NCBI RefSeq assembly: GCF_019455385.1
Contig: NZ_JACOFR010000036.1
Coordinates: 1-64,000, forward strand
Direction of reading: 5' to 3'
Length of the DNA stretch: 64,000 nt
Source: Bradyrhizobium sp. BR 10289
Lineage (GTDB): Bacteria > Pseudomonadota > Alphaproteobacteria > Rhizobiales > Xanthobacteraceae
In this document: positions 39,279-48,451 of the stretch, one piece after another
Position numbering within the stretch: the first letter of the stretch is position 1
Layout: each line of letters opens with the position of its first letter
The notes under the pieces: model-generated
The model's input: only the letters and a program-made list of their open reading frames with translations
Databases searched by the model: none
Told to the model about the DNA's origin: nothing
Translations under genes and position numbers: made by a program

Positions 39279-40025
39279 ATGAAGAACTTCGTCGTTAATC
39301 TCGATCGTTGCCCGGAAAAATATCAACGCTTCCTGGAGAGGAACGCGGGCTGCGGAATTGCTTTCGAGCGCTTCTCGGCGGTCAACGGCCTGGAGCTCAC
39401 CGATGAGGACGTCATGGCGATGGGGCTTGTTGCGCCGGGCTCGAAGTTCACGAGGGGAGCCGTTGGCGGTGCGGCGTCGCTATGGCGGATCCTGAACTGG
39501 ATCGCCGGGCAGAATGAGCCCGCTCTTGTGTTCGAGGACGATTGCACGATCCGTCACGACGTCATCGCGCGTTTGCAGGAGCTGCTTCCGTCGCTCGAAA
39601 ACTGGGATTTCCTGGTCCTTGGCTACAATACGGATTCCGTACTCGATATCGAGATCGCCCTCGGCATGAAGTCGATGATGACGTTCAGGCCCCGACATCC
39701 GGACGACCGGAGCGAAACCGCTTTCCAACTTGCTACTTCCCCTGTTGCCGCGTTCCGGCTCAACACCTGCTTTGGTCCGGCCGGGAACCTGATATCTCCC
39801 GCAGGCGCGAAGCGGCTCCTGGAGCTTTGTTTCCCGATGGATAACCGGCCGGTGCAGATCGAGGCGCTCGGCAATCGCGCGCTGGCGACGCACGGGCTGG
39901 ATGGAATGGGCAACAGCATCTATCGTTTTATGCGGGCGTATGCCTGCTTCGCACCGCTCGTGGTGCCGCGCAATGACAATTCGACGTCGACGACCTTCAC
40001 GCACGATGCGCGTGCCTGGGGCTGA
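39279..40025 (+). CDS. glycosyltransferase family 25 (LPS-type)
   Basis: 248-residue GT25 enzyme: start KNFVVNLDRCPEKYQRF, FSAVNGLEL and catalytic acidic motif LVFEDDCTI, then GNLISPAGAKRLLELC. Family members add galactose or similar to LPS or glycoproteins. The ATG 39279 begins right before the family start; a further upstream start adds ten residues. The next gene (WbqC) is 27 bp downstream. Confidence 0.86.
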   Translation: MKNFVVNLDRCPEKYQRFLERNAGCGIAFERFSAVNGLELTDEDVMAMGLVAPGSKFTRGAVGGAASLWRILNWIAGQNEPALVFEDDCTIRHDVIARLQELLPSLENWDFLVLGYNTDSVLDIEIALGMKSMMTFRPRHPDDRSETAFQLATSPVAAFRLNTCFGPAGNLISPAGAKRLLELCFPMDNRPVQIEALGNRALATHGLDGMGNSIYRFMRAYACFAPLVVPRNDNSTSTTFTHDARAWG

Positions 40026-40052
40026 GCACGTAAGAGCAGGGCGTCGCACACG

Positions 40053-40763
40053 ATGAAACTCGCTATCATGCAGCCGTATTTTCTTCCCTATATCGGCTAC
40101 TTCCAGCTCATCAGCGCAGTCGATCTCTTCATCGTCTACGACAACATCAAATACGTCAAAAAGGGCTGGATCAACCGCAACCGGATGCTGGTCAACGGCA
40201 AGGACGCCCTGTTCTCATTGCCGTTGAAGAAGGATTCCGATGCCCTGGACGTTCGCGACCGGGAGCTGGCGGCCGATTTCGATCGTGCAAAGCTGCTCAA
40301 CCAGTGGCGGGGCGCCTATCGCACCGCGCCCTTCTTCAAGCAGACCTTTCCGCTTCTGGAAGAGATCGTGGGCTTTCAAGATCCCAATCTCTTTCGCTAT
40401 CTCTTCAATTCACTGCAGCTGATCTGCGCACATCTCGGCCTGAAAACTCCCCTGAAAATCTCCTCGCAGGTGCCGATCGACCACTCGCTCAAATTCCAGG
40501 ACAAGGTGCTCGCATTGTGCGAAGCCGAGGGCGCGAAGACGTATATCAACGCGATCGGTGGCCTGGAGCTCTACGATTCCAGGGCTTTCAGTGCCCGCGG
40601 AATGGAATTCAGGGCACTGCGGGCAAGACCGTTTCCTTATGAGCAGTTCGGTGAGCCTCACGTGCCGTATCTGTCGATCGTCGATTTGCTGATGTTCAAT
40701 TCGGTTCCGAAATTGAGCGAGGTTATCGCCGAAAACTACGATCTGGTTCGACAGGACGTGTAG
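40053..40763 (+). CDS. WbqC-family protein
   Basis: 236-residue protein of the WbqC-like family: start MQPYFLPYIGYFQLISAVDLF, FIVYDNIKYVKKGWINRN and C-terminal PYLSIVDLLMFNS. WbqC-type proteins occur in O-antigen and other surface glycan loci; the reaction is not established. It is the second gene after the GT25 and converges on the TylF-type methyltransferase gene. Confidence 0.88.
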   Translation: MKLAIMQPYFLPYIGYFQLISAVDLFIVYDNIKYVKKGWINRNRMLVNGKDALFSLPLKKDSDALDVRDRELAADFDRAKLLNQWRGAYRTAPFFKQTFPLLEEIVGFQDPNLFRYLFNSLQLICAHLGLKTPLKISSQVPIDHSLKFQDKVLALCEAEGAKTYINAIGGLELYDSRAFSARGMEFRALRARPFPYEQFGEPHVPYLSIVDLLMFNSVPKLSEVIAENYDLVRQDV

Positions 40764-40810
40764 GCCGCAAACCGCCTCCGTCCGGAAACGGCTTGGCACC
40801 AAATCGGCCG

Positions 40811-41578
40811 CTATTCGAACACGACGTAACTCTGCTGCGGCGAGATCGTGCTGCGGCAGATGCGATAGCCCTGGGTGCCCCAGGCCTCGCGCAACGCCAG
40901 GGTTTCGCCCGGGTTCTCGGCGAGCACCAGCTCGTCAAATCCGACGATGCTGTTCTTCGCCAGATAGGGGCGAATGAGCTCGAGGCATCGCTTCGTCGGT
41001 TCGTAGAGGTCGAGGTCGAAATAGGCCAGCGAGATGATCGTCTCGGGGTGCTTCTGCAGATACACGGGAAGAGTTTCGGTCACGTCGCCCTTGACCAGCT
41101 CGAATTTGCGCAGATGGCTGCGCGGCGCGAGCTTCTCCTGCGCCGAAAGGATGTCTGCCAGCACGTCTTCGTAGTTGGGCGTGACGCTGAGTCCGCCGAC
41201 CTTCAGCCCGTCGAAATCGCCGTCCTGAGGTGCGACTGACGGGAAGCCCTCGAACGTATCGAAGCCGACCACCTTGCGGCTCATGTTGTAGGGTTCGTAG
41301 ATGTGACGCATCGTCGTGAACAGTGCCATGTTCTGGCCCCATCGCACCCCGAACTCCATGATGACGCCGTGCGTGTGCAGGGTCTTCGAATAGAGGTCAT
41401 GCATGAAGAGAATGCGTGCGAGCGATGGACGGTTCAGGAACAGGCCGAGATTCGCGTGGAATTCGCGTGGAGGCATCGGCGAGGTCTTCATCAGTTCTTG
41501 CAGCCGGCCGTAGGCGGCCACTTCGTCCTGGGCGGCAAAGGTAAAATTCTGTGCGTCCTGCGGATCGTTCGATGTCAT
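40811..41578 (-). CDS. TylF/MycF-type O-methyltransferase
   Basis: 255-residue SAM-dependent methyltransferase: VIMEFGVRWGQNMALF (SAM loop), FDTFEGFPS and metal/acidic motif YFDLDLYEPTKR. TylF-like enzymes methylate sugar hydroxyls with a divalent metal. It is the last gene of a five-gene minus-strand group (methyltransferase, SDR, ATP-grasp, phosphoesterase, TylF). Confidence 0.86.
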   Translation of the reverse strand: MTSNDPQDAQNFTFAAQDEVAAYGRLQELMKTSPMPPREFHANLGLFLNRPSLARILFMHDLYSKTLHTHGVIMEFGVRWGQNMALFTTMRHIYEPYNMSRKVVGFDTFEGFPSVAPQDGDFDGLKVGGLSVTPNYEDVLADILSAQEKLAPRSHLRKFELVKGDVTETLPVYLQKHPETIISLAYFDLDLYEPTKRCLELIRPYLAKNSIVGFDELVLAENPGETLALREAWGTQGYRICRSTISPQQSYVVFE

Positions 41579-41653
41579 GATTTATGCTCACAAGGCCGAT
41601 TGACGTTGGTTTTCAGGGTGATTGGGGAGGAAGACAACGTTTAAAGATTGCGC

Positions 41654-42334
41654 TCAATCCGCGAGCCGTCTCAGATTTCTGGCGCCAGTCTTCAGTCCGC
41701 CATAGTAGTAATCGTGGAAGCCCGCCGCTTCCATCAGGTCGAAGACCGTCTGCATATTGTACTCGACCCGATGCAGTTCGAAGGTCTCGCCGTCGAAGGT
41801 TGCAAAGGCGGCCCGCGGATCGCCGTCGCGCGGCTGCCCGACGGAACCAGGATTGCAGTAGGTCTTTTCGCCGAAGCGGTGGATGCTTTGCACGTGGGTA
41901 TGGCCGCTCACGAAATGGGTGCCGGAGAGCCGCGCGAAATAGTCTTCGTTGGGATTGGTGAGGTACTCGTCGATCGGGTCGCCCCAGCCGGCGTGAACGA
42001 TCTGAACAGTCCCGATCCGCATGTGCAGGCGAAAATTCCTCAGCCAGTTCGCGTTCTCGGACGTAATCACCTTCCGCTGATAGACCAGGCACTCGTTCAC
42101 GCTCCTGGATCGGGTGCAGAAACCGCCGAAGCCAAGGTACCAGTCGTGGTTGCCGATAACGCTCGGGATACCGCGCCGTTTCAACTCGTCGCAGCATTCG
42201 TTGACCTGGGAGTAATAACCGACCACGTCGCCCACGCAGACAATCTCGGTGACGCGCATGCGGTCGATCTCGGTGAGAACCGCTTTCAGCGCCTCGTAAT
42301 TTCCGTGGATGTCAGAGATGAGCGCTATTGTCAT
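41654..42334 (-). CDS. calcineurin-like metallophosphoesterase (YfcE/MJ0936 type)
   Basis: 226-residue phosphoesterase with all metal motifs: ISDIHGN at the N-terminus, VGDVVGYY, GNHDWY and SGHTHV. Its start overlaps the end of the ATP-grasp gene by 23 bp, implying tight coupling. In this island it may remove a phosphate from an intermediate or regulate; substrate unknown. Confidence 0.88.
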   Translation of the reverse strand: MTIALISDIHGNYEALKAVLTEIDRMRVTEIVCVGDVVGYYSQVNECCDELKRRGIPSVIGNHDWYLGFGGFCTRSRSVNECLVYQRKVITSENANWLRNFRLHMRIGTVQIVHAGWGDPIDEYLTNPNEDYFARLSGTHFVSGHTHVQSIHRFGEKTYCNPGSVGQPRDGDPRAAFATFDGETFELHRVEYNMQTVFDLMEAAGFHDYYYGGLKTGARNLRRLAD

Positions 42335-43289
42335 GGAAGATGAAATCCTCGGTATAGCGGACGGCTCTGCCGCGCTTGATGTCCGGTTGCGCCGGCAGGC
42401 GCTTCTCGACGGCCATGTCGACCGCCATGAGCGCTTCGTTGTAGCCGAAGGCGGCGCGGATCGACGTCGATGACGAAATCCGCGGATTGATCTCGAGCAA
42501 CCTCAAACCGGCATCGGTCTTGCGAAACTGAAAATTGGTCGGCCCAATCGGCGCAAACGCCCTGCACAGATCGTGGACCGCTTCCGAGAATTCGGCCTGA
42601 TCGACGACCTCGGCCTTTTCCGTAAATCCCTCCCTGGAGAGCTTTCGCCGGAGCGCCATGGAGGCCGAGTAGCCGCCTTTGCCGTCGCAGAACGCGGACA
42701 CCGTGAATTCCTCGTCATCGCGTCCGACAACGGGTTGGGCCATCAAGGTCGCCCTCGTCGCGGGAGCAATCCTGGCAAGCTGCTCCGCCGTCGCGACCAG
42801 AGCGATGCCCTTGGAGCCAAAGCCGCGGCGCGGCTTCACCAGGAACGGAAGGCCGCAATTTGCCTTGAGGACATCGAAGTCGATGTCCAGATAGCTCGGG
42901 ATTGCATAGGTCGGCATCAGGTCCTGCTGCCGCTCATAGAATGCCCATTTGTCGGAGCACAGGGAAATCAGCTCGCGCGAATTGAGGACGACCTTCGTTC
43001 CGGTTGCTTCGATCTCGGCGACATGATCCGCCCATTTGTACATGTCCGCATCGATGCCGGGGAATGCCACGTCGACCTGATGCTTGCGCAGCAGCGCGAG
43101 AAGCTGGTCGAGGTAGTCAGGTGCATCGGTCCTGGGTACGACTTCAAAGACGTCGCAAAACCCCGGTGCGACCGAGTCGGTGTAGATCGAGGTGCCGACG
43201 AGTGTCATCGGTCGCTTCGACATAATGAGGGAGCGCAGTATTCCGTAGCCGACGATTCCGGCGGCGCCGGACACCAGGATTGTCGTCAC
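42312..43289 (-). CDS. ATP-grasp ligase, carbamoyl-phosphate-synthase-like
   Basis: 325-residue protein: N-terminal Rossmann-like pre-ATP-grasp (ILVSGAAGIVGYGILRS), ATP-grasp residues FLVKPRRGFGSKGI and the metal-binding NFQFRK...LLEINPRISSS. Such enzymes join a carboxylate to an amine or other nucleophile using ATP. Its presence among glycan genes suggests amide/amino-acyl decoration of a sugar. Inferred role. Confidence 0.85.
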   Translation of the reverse strand: MTTILVSGAAGIVGYGILRSLIMSKRPMTLVGTSIYTDSVAPGFCDVFEVVPRTDAPDYLDQLLALLRKHQVDVAFPGIDADMYKWADHVAEIEATGTKVVLNSRELISLCSDKWAFYERQQDLMPTYAIPSYLDIDFDVLKANCGLPFLVKPRRGFGSKGIALVATAEQLARIAPATRATLMAQPVVGRDDEEFTVSAFCDGKGGYSASMALRRKLSREGFTEKAEVVDQAEFSEAVHDLCRAFAPIGPTNFQFRKTDAGLRLLEINPRISSSTSIRAAFGYNEALMAVDMAVEKRLPAQPDIKRGRAVRYTEDFIFHDNSAHL

Positions 43290-43346
43290 GATGTTTGCCT
43301 GCGATGAAGAGCTTCCATGGGGACCGGCATTGAATCTGCGGGCGCA

Positions 43347-44084
43347 CTATTGTGACTTGATCAGATCGCGGATCGATACCTTCGTCAGAGACGCGAGATC
43401 GTCCCTCAAGACGAACGCTCCGAGCGCCGCTGCGACCGTTTCGGCGGAAAGCAGCTGTCCACTCTTCTTGAAGGTGAGGAATTGCGCGACTTCATCGAAA
43501 TTGGCCGGATCAGTGTCGCGGATCCGCGCCTGCATGTCGGTGTCGACGATGCCTGGTTCGAAGATGACGGACTTCACGCGATCATCATTCGCAAAGTCCC
43601 GCGCGAGCGCCGTCGAGAAGCATTCGAGGCCGGCTTTCGCTGCGGAATAGGTCGCCCAGCTTCCCTTGGGCCGGCTGGCCGCGCCGCTGGAGATATTGGC
43701 GACGATTCTGAGCCCGTCGAAATCGGATGAGCGTTTCAGAAAGGCCGATGTCAAAGCAATCGGTGCCACCAGATTGATTGCAATATTCCTGGCAACAGAC
43801 GCCGCGTCCAGGTCGACGACGTGCTTGATCGGATCGACGATACCCGCATTGTTGATCAGGGTGATGCGATCGTAGCGCTTGACCGGAAACGTTCGAAAGA
43901 TGTCCTGAAACACCGGCTCCTTGGACTCTGCGCTCGACAGATCACAATTGAAGGAACGGAGTTTCGCGTCACAAAAGGTGCCCGATCGTGAAATGTCGGC
44001 AACGTCGTCGCCACTTTCAGCAAGGAAGTTGACCAGTGATCGACCGAGACCGCGAGATCCGCCCGTGACAATGTGTAGGTTCAT
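43347..44084 (-). CDS. short-chain dehydrogenase/reductase
   Basis: 245-residue classical SDR: NAD(P) motif VTGGSRGLG, NNAG, catalytic S (ISSG) and YSAAK. Similar in plan to sepiapterin/benzil reductases (PG...D-T-D-MQ segment IVDTDMQARIRDTDP). The ATG at 44084 (MNLHIVTGG) is chosen, since the upstream extension is Arg-rich and precedes the natural start. It lies between the methyltransferase and ATP-grasp genes. Confidence 0.86.
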   Translation of the reverse strand: MNLHIVTGGSRGLGRSLVNFLAESGDDVADISRSGTFCDAKLRSFNCDLSSAESKEPVFQDIFRTFPVKRYDRITLINNAGIVDPIKHVVDLDAASVARNIAINLVAPIALTSAFLKRSSDFDGLRIVANISSGAASRPKGSWATYSAAKAGLECFSTALARDFANDDRVKSVIFEPGIVDTDMQARIRDTDPANFDEVAQFLTFKKSGQLLSAETVAAALGAFVLRDDLASLTKVSIRDLIKSQ

Positions 44085-44110
44085 GCCGTGGCTTTCAGCT
44101 TTCCGCGCGC

Positions 44111-44896
44111 TCACGGATCGACCGGAGTGAGTTGGGCGAGCATCGCAACGGATAGTTCCGGATATTCGATTCCGAGCTCGCACAAGGCCTGAATGATGTC
44201 GCTGTCCAGATTCAACGACAAGATCTGGCGGGTCGCGAACGGCTTGAGGTAAATGCCCTCCATCCTCTCGATCTTGTAGCCGGCATCGCCGGCCAATTCG
44301 GTGAGAGAAGCGGCGGTAAAATATCGTTGGTGCCCGAGAATCCGGTCGTGCTCGGAGAGGGCCTGAATATCAGGGAGCATTCCCGCAAGATTCCCCAGCC
44401 TCCGGTTCATTACTTCGGCATTCGGGACCGCCACGAAAAGCTTGCCCGTGGGTGCGAGAAATTTCCTGAAGCGGTTCAGGATCAGAAGCGGGTCGTCGAC
44501 ATGCTCGAGGACGAACCCCATGACGATGAGATCGAATCGTTCATCAGTGTCGTACTCCTCGAAATAGGTCTCGATGAGCTCGCTCTTGTTGCCCGGATAT
44601 CTCAGCTTGAAGTTTTCGATGACCGCGCGAGATCCCTCGAGGACGACGTGACGGCCAGGTCCGCCCGAGAAAATCTCGGTCGCAAAGCCGTGGCCTAGTC
44701 CGAGATCCAGAACGGCGCGCGGAGCCCTCACGACGCGCGCGATGCGTTTCGGATACCAGGTCAGCACGATTTCGTTGTCGAAATCGTAGATGTTCTCGCC
44801 TTGATAGGCGGCGACATGGACGTCCAGTTGATTGTTCGTGGCCAAATGACCGTCCTCTCCGCCGAAGGCCAGACCCAAAGATCGGATCGAGCGCAC
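44111..44896 (-). CDS. class I SAM-dependent methyltransferase
   Basis: 261-residue methyltransferase: SAM motif I VLDLGLGHGFATEIF, FDLIVMGFVLEHVDDP and PTGKLFVAVPNAEVMNRRLG. The start is uncertain: GTG at 44896 or a TTG 17 codons later (LATNNQLD). It is the first gene of the five-gene operon. The substrate is unknown; the N-terminal ENIYDFDNEIVLTWYP is similar to methyltransferases found in sugar-modification loci. Confidence 0.8.
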   Translation of the reverse strand: MRSIRSLGLAFGGEDGHLATNNQLDVHVAAYQGENIYDFDNEIVLTWYPKRIARVVRAPRAVLDLGLGHGFATEIFSGGPGRHVVLEGSRAVIENFKLRYPGNKSELIETYFEEYDTDERFDLIVMGFVLEHVDDPLLILNRFRKFLAPTGKLFVAVPNAEVMNRRLGNLAGMLPDIQALSEHDRILGHQRYFTAASLTELAGDAGYKIERMEGIYLKPFATRQILSLNLDSDIIQALCELGIEYPELSVAMLAQLTPVDP

Positions 44897-45075
44897 CGAT
44901 CGCTGTTCGCTGCCATATCAGCGGCCCCTTTGATTCGCCACGCGGCACCGCTGCAGGGCGAATGCGGTGTCAAGCTTCGTGCAAGCTACGGGCGGGATAG
45001 TCGCGTGGCGGCGAGCCTTCCGAAGACTCGGAAGGCGGGTTGCTGCCTGCTGTCCCATGATCTGGAAGGTATCCG

Positions 45076-46401
45076 ATGAATTACCACGACGGCTCTCTCG
45101 CAAGAGCAAACGAGATATCGACAGAGCCGTCGTCGCTGACGCGGGATGAATATTACCAGATCTGCCTGCGGCACCTGAAGACAGGCGAGCTCGCGCAGGC
45201 CGAAGCGCGCTGTCGGGAGGGACTGGCCGCGGACGCAACCCATGCCGGCCTGCTTCATCTCATGGCCGGTGTGTCGCTGCTCAACGGCAACTACGATGCC
45301 GCCATCCAGTGGGCCGGCCGCGCGCTCACGAACGAGATGAAGGCGACTTACCTGGCGACGTTCGGGACGGCCCTGCAAGGCAAGGGGCTGCAGGAAGAGG
45401 CGCTGGAAGCGTTTCAGCGCGCGGTGGATCTCGATCCCGTCGATCCCTCGATCTGGGACAATTATGGCCACGCCCTGAGCCGGGCGGGGCACGGCAACCA
45501 GGCGAACCTCTGCTTCGTGATCGCGCGGGCCTATCAGAAAATGCCGTTCCTTAGCGACTGCCGCTCTGCACCTCGCGACGGCTGGAATGCGCTGACCGCG
45601 CAATTCAATCCTCACCTTCGTAGCGCAGCTCAAGAGGCGAAGGCCCGCGATCCCATTCACTGCTTCTGGTCGGACGCGCTGCCGAGCGCGATGTCGCATC
45701 TCGCACTTCGGTCGATGATCCGCCAGGGCCATCCGGTCACGCTGTACACCTATGATGACGTGGCGACGATGCAGGCGCTGGTACCAGCAGGGGTCGTGGT
45801 GACGGATGCTGAAAGCGTCGTACCGCGATCGACCTACCACCAGGCTATGATCCACAGCGAGATCCGCTACTTCAGCGACATCTTCCGCTACGCCGTCCTG
45901 CACGAATTCGGCGGATGGTGGCTCGATACGGACATCGTCCTCGTCAAGCCGCTGGATTTCGCATCGGAGCACGTGTTTTCAACGCAATGGTCCGGTGTCG
46001 AGAACGGTCATGTCTGCGTCGGCGGGGCGATGCGCGCGCCCAAGGGATCGCCGCACATGGCCAATCTGCATGCCCTTGCGCTCCAACGCTTCTCCCTTGA
46101 CCGGCGCGTCGAATACGGCGCGGTCGGGCCGCTGCTGCTCAGCGAATATCTGCTGCTGTCGAACGACGAGGAACTGCAATCCTGCGTTCTGCCGCCGACG
46201 GCCTTCAACGCGATCGACTGGCACGAGGTGGATCTGTTCGCCACCGAAAGCCGGGCCGGCTTCGATCTGTTGAGCGATCCCCGGGTCGCCGGTGTGCATC
46301 TGTGGGAAAAGATCTGGGCCGAGCGGGGGCTGCGTCTCGATGCGGTCTCCGAGCACAGCGTTGCGGGTCATCTGAAGAAGCTGGTTCTCGAACCGAGCTG
46401 A
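45076..46401 (+). CDS. TPR domain-glycosyltransferase fusion
   Basis: 441-residue protein. Residues about 30-160 form TPR repeats (GELAQAEARCREGLAADATHAG, AIQWAGRALTNEM, AFQRAVDLDPVDPSIWDNYG). From about residue 190 a GT-A domain follows with the DXD motif in GGWWLDTDIVLVKPL (Gly-sugar transferase type, DXD sugar-binding region). TPRs may recruit a carrier or partner. Start ATG 45076 follows GGAAGG. Confidence 0.84.
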   Translation: MNYHDGSLARANEISTEPSSLTRDEYYQICLRHLKTGELAQAEARCREGLAADATHAGLLHLMAGVSLLNGNYDAAIQWAGRALTNEMKATYLATFGTALQGKGLQEEALEAFQRAVDLDPVDPSIWDNYGHALSRAGHGNQANLCFVIARAYQKMPFLSDCRSAPRDGWNALTAQFNPHLRSAAQEAKARDPIHCFWSDALPSAMSHLALRSMIRQGHPVTLYTYDDVATMQALVPAGVVVTDAESVVPRSTYHQAMIHSEIRYFSDIFRYAVLHEFGGWWLDTDIVLVKPLDFASEHVFSTQWSGVENGHVCVGGAMRAPKGSPHMANLHALALQRFSLDRRVEYGAVGPLLLSEYLLLSNDEELQSCVLPPTAFNAIDWHEVDLFATESRAGFDLLSDPRVAGVHLWEKIWAERGLRLDAVSEHSVAGHLKKLVLEPS

Positions 46402-46410
46402 TCCGTCGCC

Positions 46411-48297
46411 TCACTCGATCATCTCGGCCCTGGCTGCGGCCTGGCCTGACTGGTCCTGGTCGCGCCAGAACCAGACGGTCACGACGCCGGAGCGGCCGCG
46501 GACCTGCGTGAGCAGGGGCCCCGTCAGGATTCCGTCGGGGGCGCCGTGGAAATCGGCGGCGTCCAGCAGCGTATCGGTCAGCGCAAGCCGCGCACTGTTC
46601 TGGGCGGCAACCTCCATCAGGCGGCTCGCGACGTTGACGGTATCGCCTGTCGCCGTGATGTGCTGATGGCTTTCGCCGAGGCGCGAGGCGACGATCGGGC
46701 CGTAATGCGTGCCGATCTTGAAGCCGAGCTTGCCGCGGACCGCGGATGGCAGCGACGCGATCCAGCGATCGACGCTGCGATACAGATCGATCGAACATTT
46801 CAGCGCGCGTGCCGCATCATCCGGCATCGCGCGGGGCAGGCCGAACAGGATCATCGCGCCGTCGCCGAGAAATCCCGTGATCAGGCCGCCGCAATCGACC
46901 GCCGCCTTGTCGATCGCTGCGTGAAACGCCCTCAGGAGATCCTGGAGTTCGTCCGGGTCGATCCCTTCGCTCAGCGCCGTGAAGCCGGAGAGATCGATGA
47001 AGACCACGGCCGCATCCTGCCGGACCGGACTGGACAGGAAGTTCGGATCGCGCGCGAGCCACTCCTGCACCGCGGGCGCCTGGAATTGCGCGAGCGACCG
47101 GCTCTTGTCGGCGAAATATTGCGTGCGGCGGCCTCCCGCCCACAGCTGCACGCCGGCAAACACCGCAACCGGCGGCACAGCAGCGGCGAGCGTGGTTGCA
47201 GCATTCAGCCAGATTCCGTGCGTGAACGCGAACAGATTGAGTCCGCCCCAGGCCATCATCACCGCGGCGGCCGCGATGATGCCGAGCGCACTGCGCCGCC
47301 AGGCGAGCAGGCCGACCAGCAGCATCGGCAGCAGGATCGCGGTCAGCGCATCGGCGATGCGAACCTTGCGGTCGCGCACGATGCCATCGCCGGCGACGAG
47401 ATGCGTGATTGCGGTTGAGACCACCTCGACGCCGGGCATCAGGGAATCGAACGGCGTCGGATAGAAGTCGCCGCCGCCCGCGACTGCGGCGCCGATCACC
47501 ACGATGCGGTTCTCGATCGCCGCGCGATTGAGCGTGCCGTCGAAGATGCTCTGCGCGCTGACGGTGCGGATGGTCCGGCGCGGACCGTAATAGGTGATCG
47601 GCAGCGCGAAGTCGGTATCGGTCGGCACCGCGCGGTCGCCGAGCATGAGATGGTCGGGCGTGATCGTCAGCGGCTTGTCGAGCGCACGCGTTGCGACGCG
47701 CAAGGGGAACGACAGCTCAACCTTGTCGCGGGTCCGGAACAGCATCGGCACCGCGAGCGGCGAGCCCGATTGCCCCGTCGCGACGTTGACAACGCCGACC
47801 TCGGCGTGTTCGGCGAAAGCGGGCAGCGGCAGCAGAAAACGCTCGGCCTGCGGCAGGCCGGCGAGGGGGCCCTGGCTGCTGCGTTCCACGGTCTCGCTGC
47901 CGGACGGAAAGATCGCCGCGGCGGCCAGCACCATGGGACCGGTGGCGAGCGTATTGGCGAGCGTGGCGTCGCCGATCGCGGCGCTGCGGTCGACCAGCAG
48001 CAAGTCGATCGCGACCACCTTCGGCTTGAACTGCACGATGGTGTCGACGACACGGGCAAGATCGGCGCGCGGCAGCGGATAGCTGCCGCCGCGTTTGACG
48101 ACTGTGTCGTCAATCGCGACGATGGTGACGAGATCGGGCGGGGTCTGCACGCCGCGCACCTGCGTCCGCAGATCGGTCAGCGTCGCCTCGAGCCGATCGA
48201 GAAAGCTCAGACGCCCGTTGGCGCGCGCGGTATAGATGCCCGCGCCCCACAGTGCGGTGAGAACAAGGGCCAGCAGAATCTGAACGCGTCTCGTCAT
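46411..48297 (-). CDS. CHASE2-domain adenylate/guanylate cyclase
   Basis: 628-residue membrane protein. An N-terminal helix (QILLALVLTALWG) leads to a periplasmic CHASE2 sensor at about residues 30-320. Three further helices (about 325-395) follow, and a class III cyclase domain lies at about 425-605: VVFIDLSGFTAL (D metal ligand), GFLGDGAMILFG, TATGDTVNVASRL. Makes a cyclic nucleotide in response to an extracytoplasmic signal. The ATG 48297 is chosen over a TTG four codons upstream. The FecR-domain gene lies directly upstream on the same strand. Confidence 0.9.
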   Translation of the reverse strand: MTRRVQILLALVLTALWGAGIYTARANGRLSFLDRLEATLTDLRTQVRGVQTPPDLVTIVAIDDTVVKRGGSYPLPRADLARVVDTIVQFKPKVVAIDLLLVDRSAAIGDATLANTLATGPMVLAAAAIFPSGSETVERSSQGPLAGLPQAERFLLPLPAFAEHAEVGVVNVATGQSGSPLAVPMLFRTRDKVELSFPLRVATRALDKPLTITPDHLMLGDRAVPTDTDFALPITYYGPRRTIRTVSAQSIFDGTLNRAAIENRIVVIGAAVAGGGDFYPTPFDSLMPGVEVVSTAITHLVAGDGIVRDRKVRIADALTAILLPMLLVGLLAWRRSALGIIAAAAVMMAWGGLNLFAFTHGIWLNAATTLAAAVPPVAVFAGVQLWAGGRRTQYFADKSRSLAQFQAPAVQEWLARDPNFLSSPVRQDAAVVFIDLSGFTALSEGIDPDELQDLLRAFHAAIDKAAVDCGGLITGFLGDGAMILFGLPRAMPDDAARALKCSIDLYRSVDRWIASLPSAVRGKLGFKIGTHYGPIVASRLGESHQHITATGDTVNVASRLMEVAAQNSARLALTDTLLDAADFHGAPDGILTGPLLTQVRGRSGVVTVWFWRDQDQSGQAAARAEMIE

Positions 48298-48366
48298 GAC
48301 GTACTGCAATCTTCTTGTCGCCCGGGCCTTGCTGCGCGGGCCTTAATTGATTGTCCAGGCCGTGTT

Positions 48367-48451
48367 GGCCAAACCTTATTGGCCATGTCTTATCGACCGA
48401 GCCTTATCGACCGAGCCTTATCGACTGAGGCGCTGCTGACCCAGCCTCATT
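48367..48451. repeat. 14-bp tandem repeat, degenerate, about six units
   Basis: Units such as GACCGAGCCTTATC (48395-48408 and exactly repeated at 48409-48422), with neighbours GGCCAAACCTTATT, GGCCATGTCTTATC and a weaker GACTGAGGCGCTGC. It runs into the 3' end of the FecR gene, 69 bp before the CHASE2 cyclase start. It may hold regulator sites, or be replication slippage. Confidence 0.65.

Noticed and set aside
48367..48451. Possible CRISPR array
   Set aside because: Units are only 14 bp, contiguous with no spacers and degenerate; no cas genes are near.
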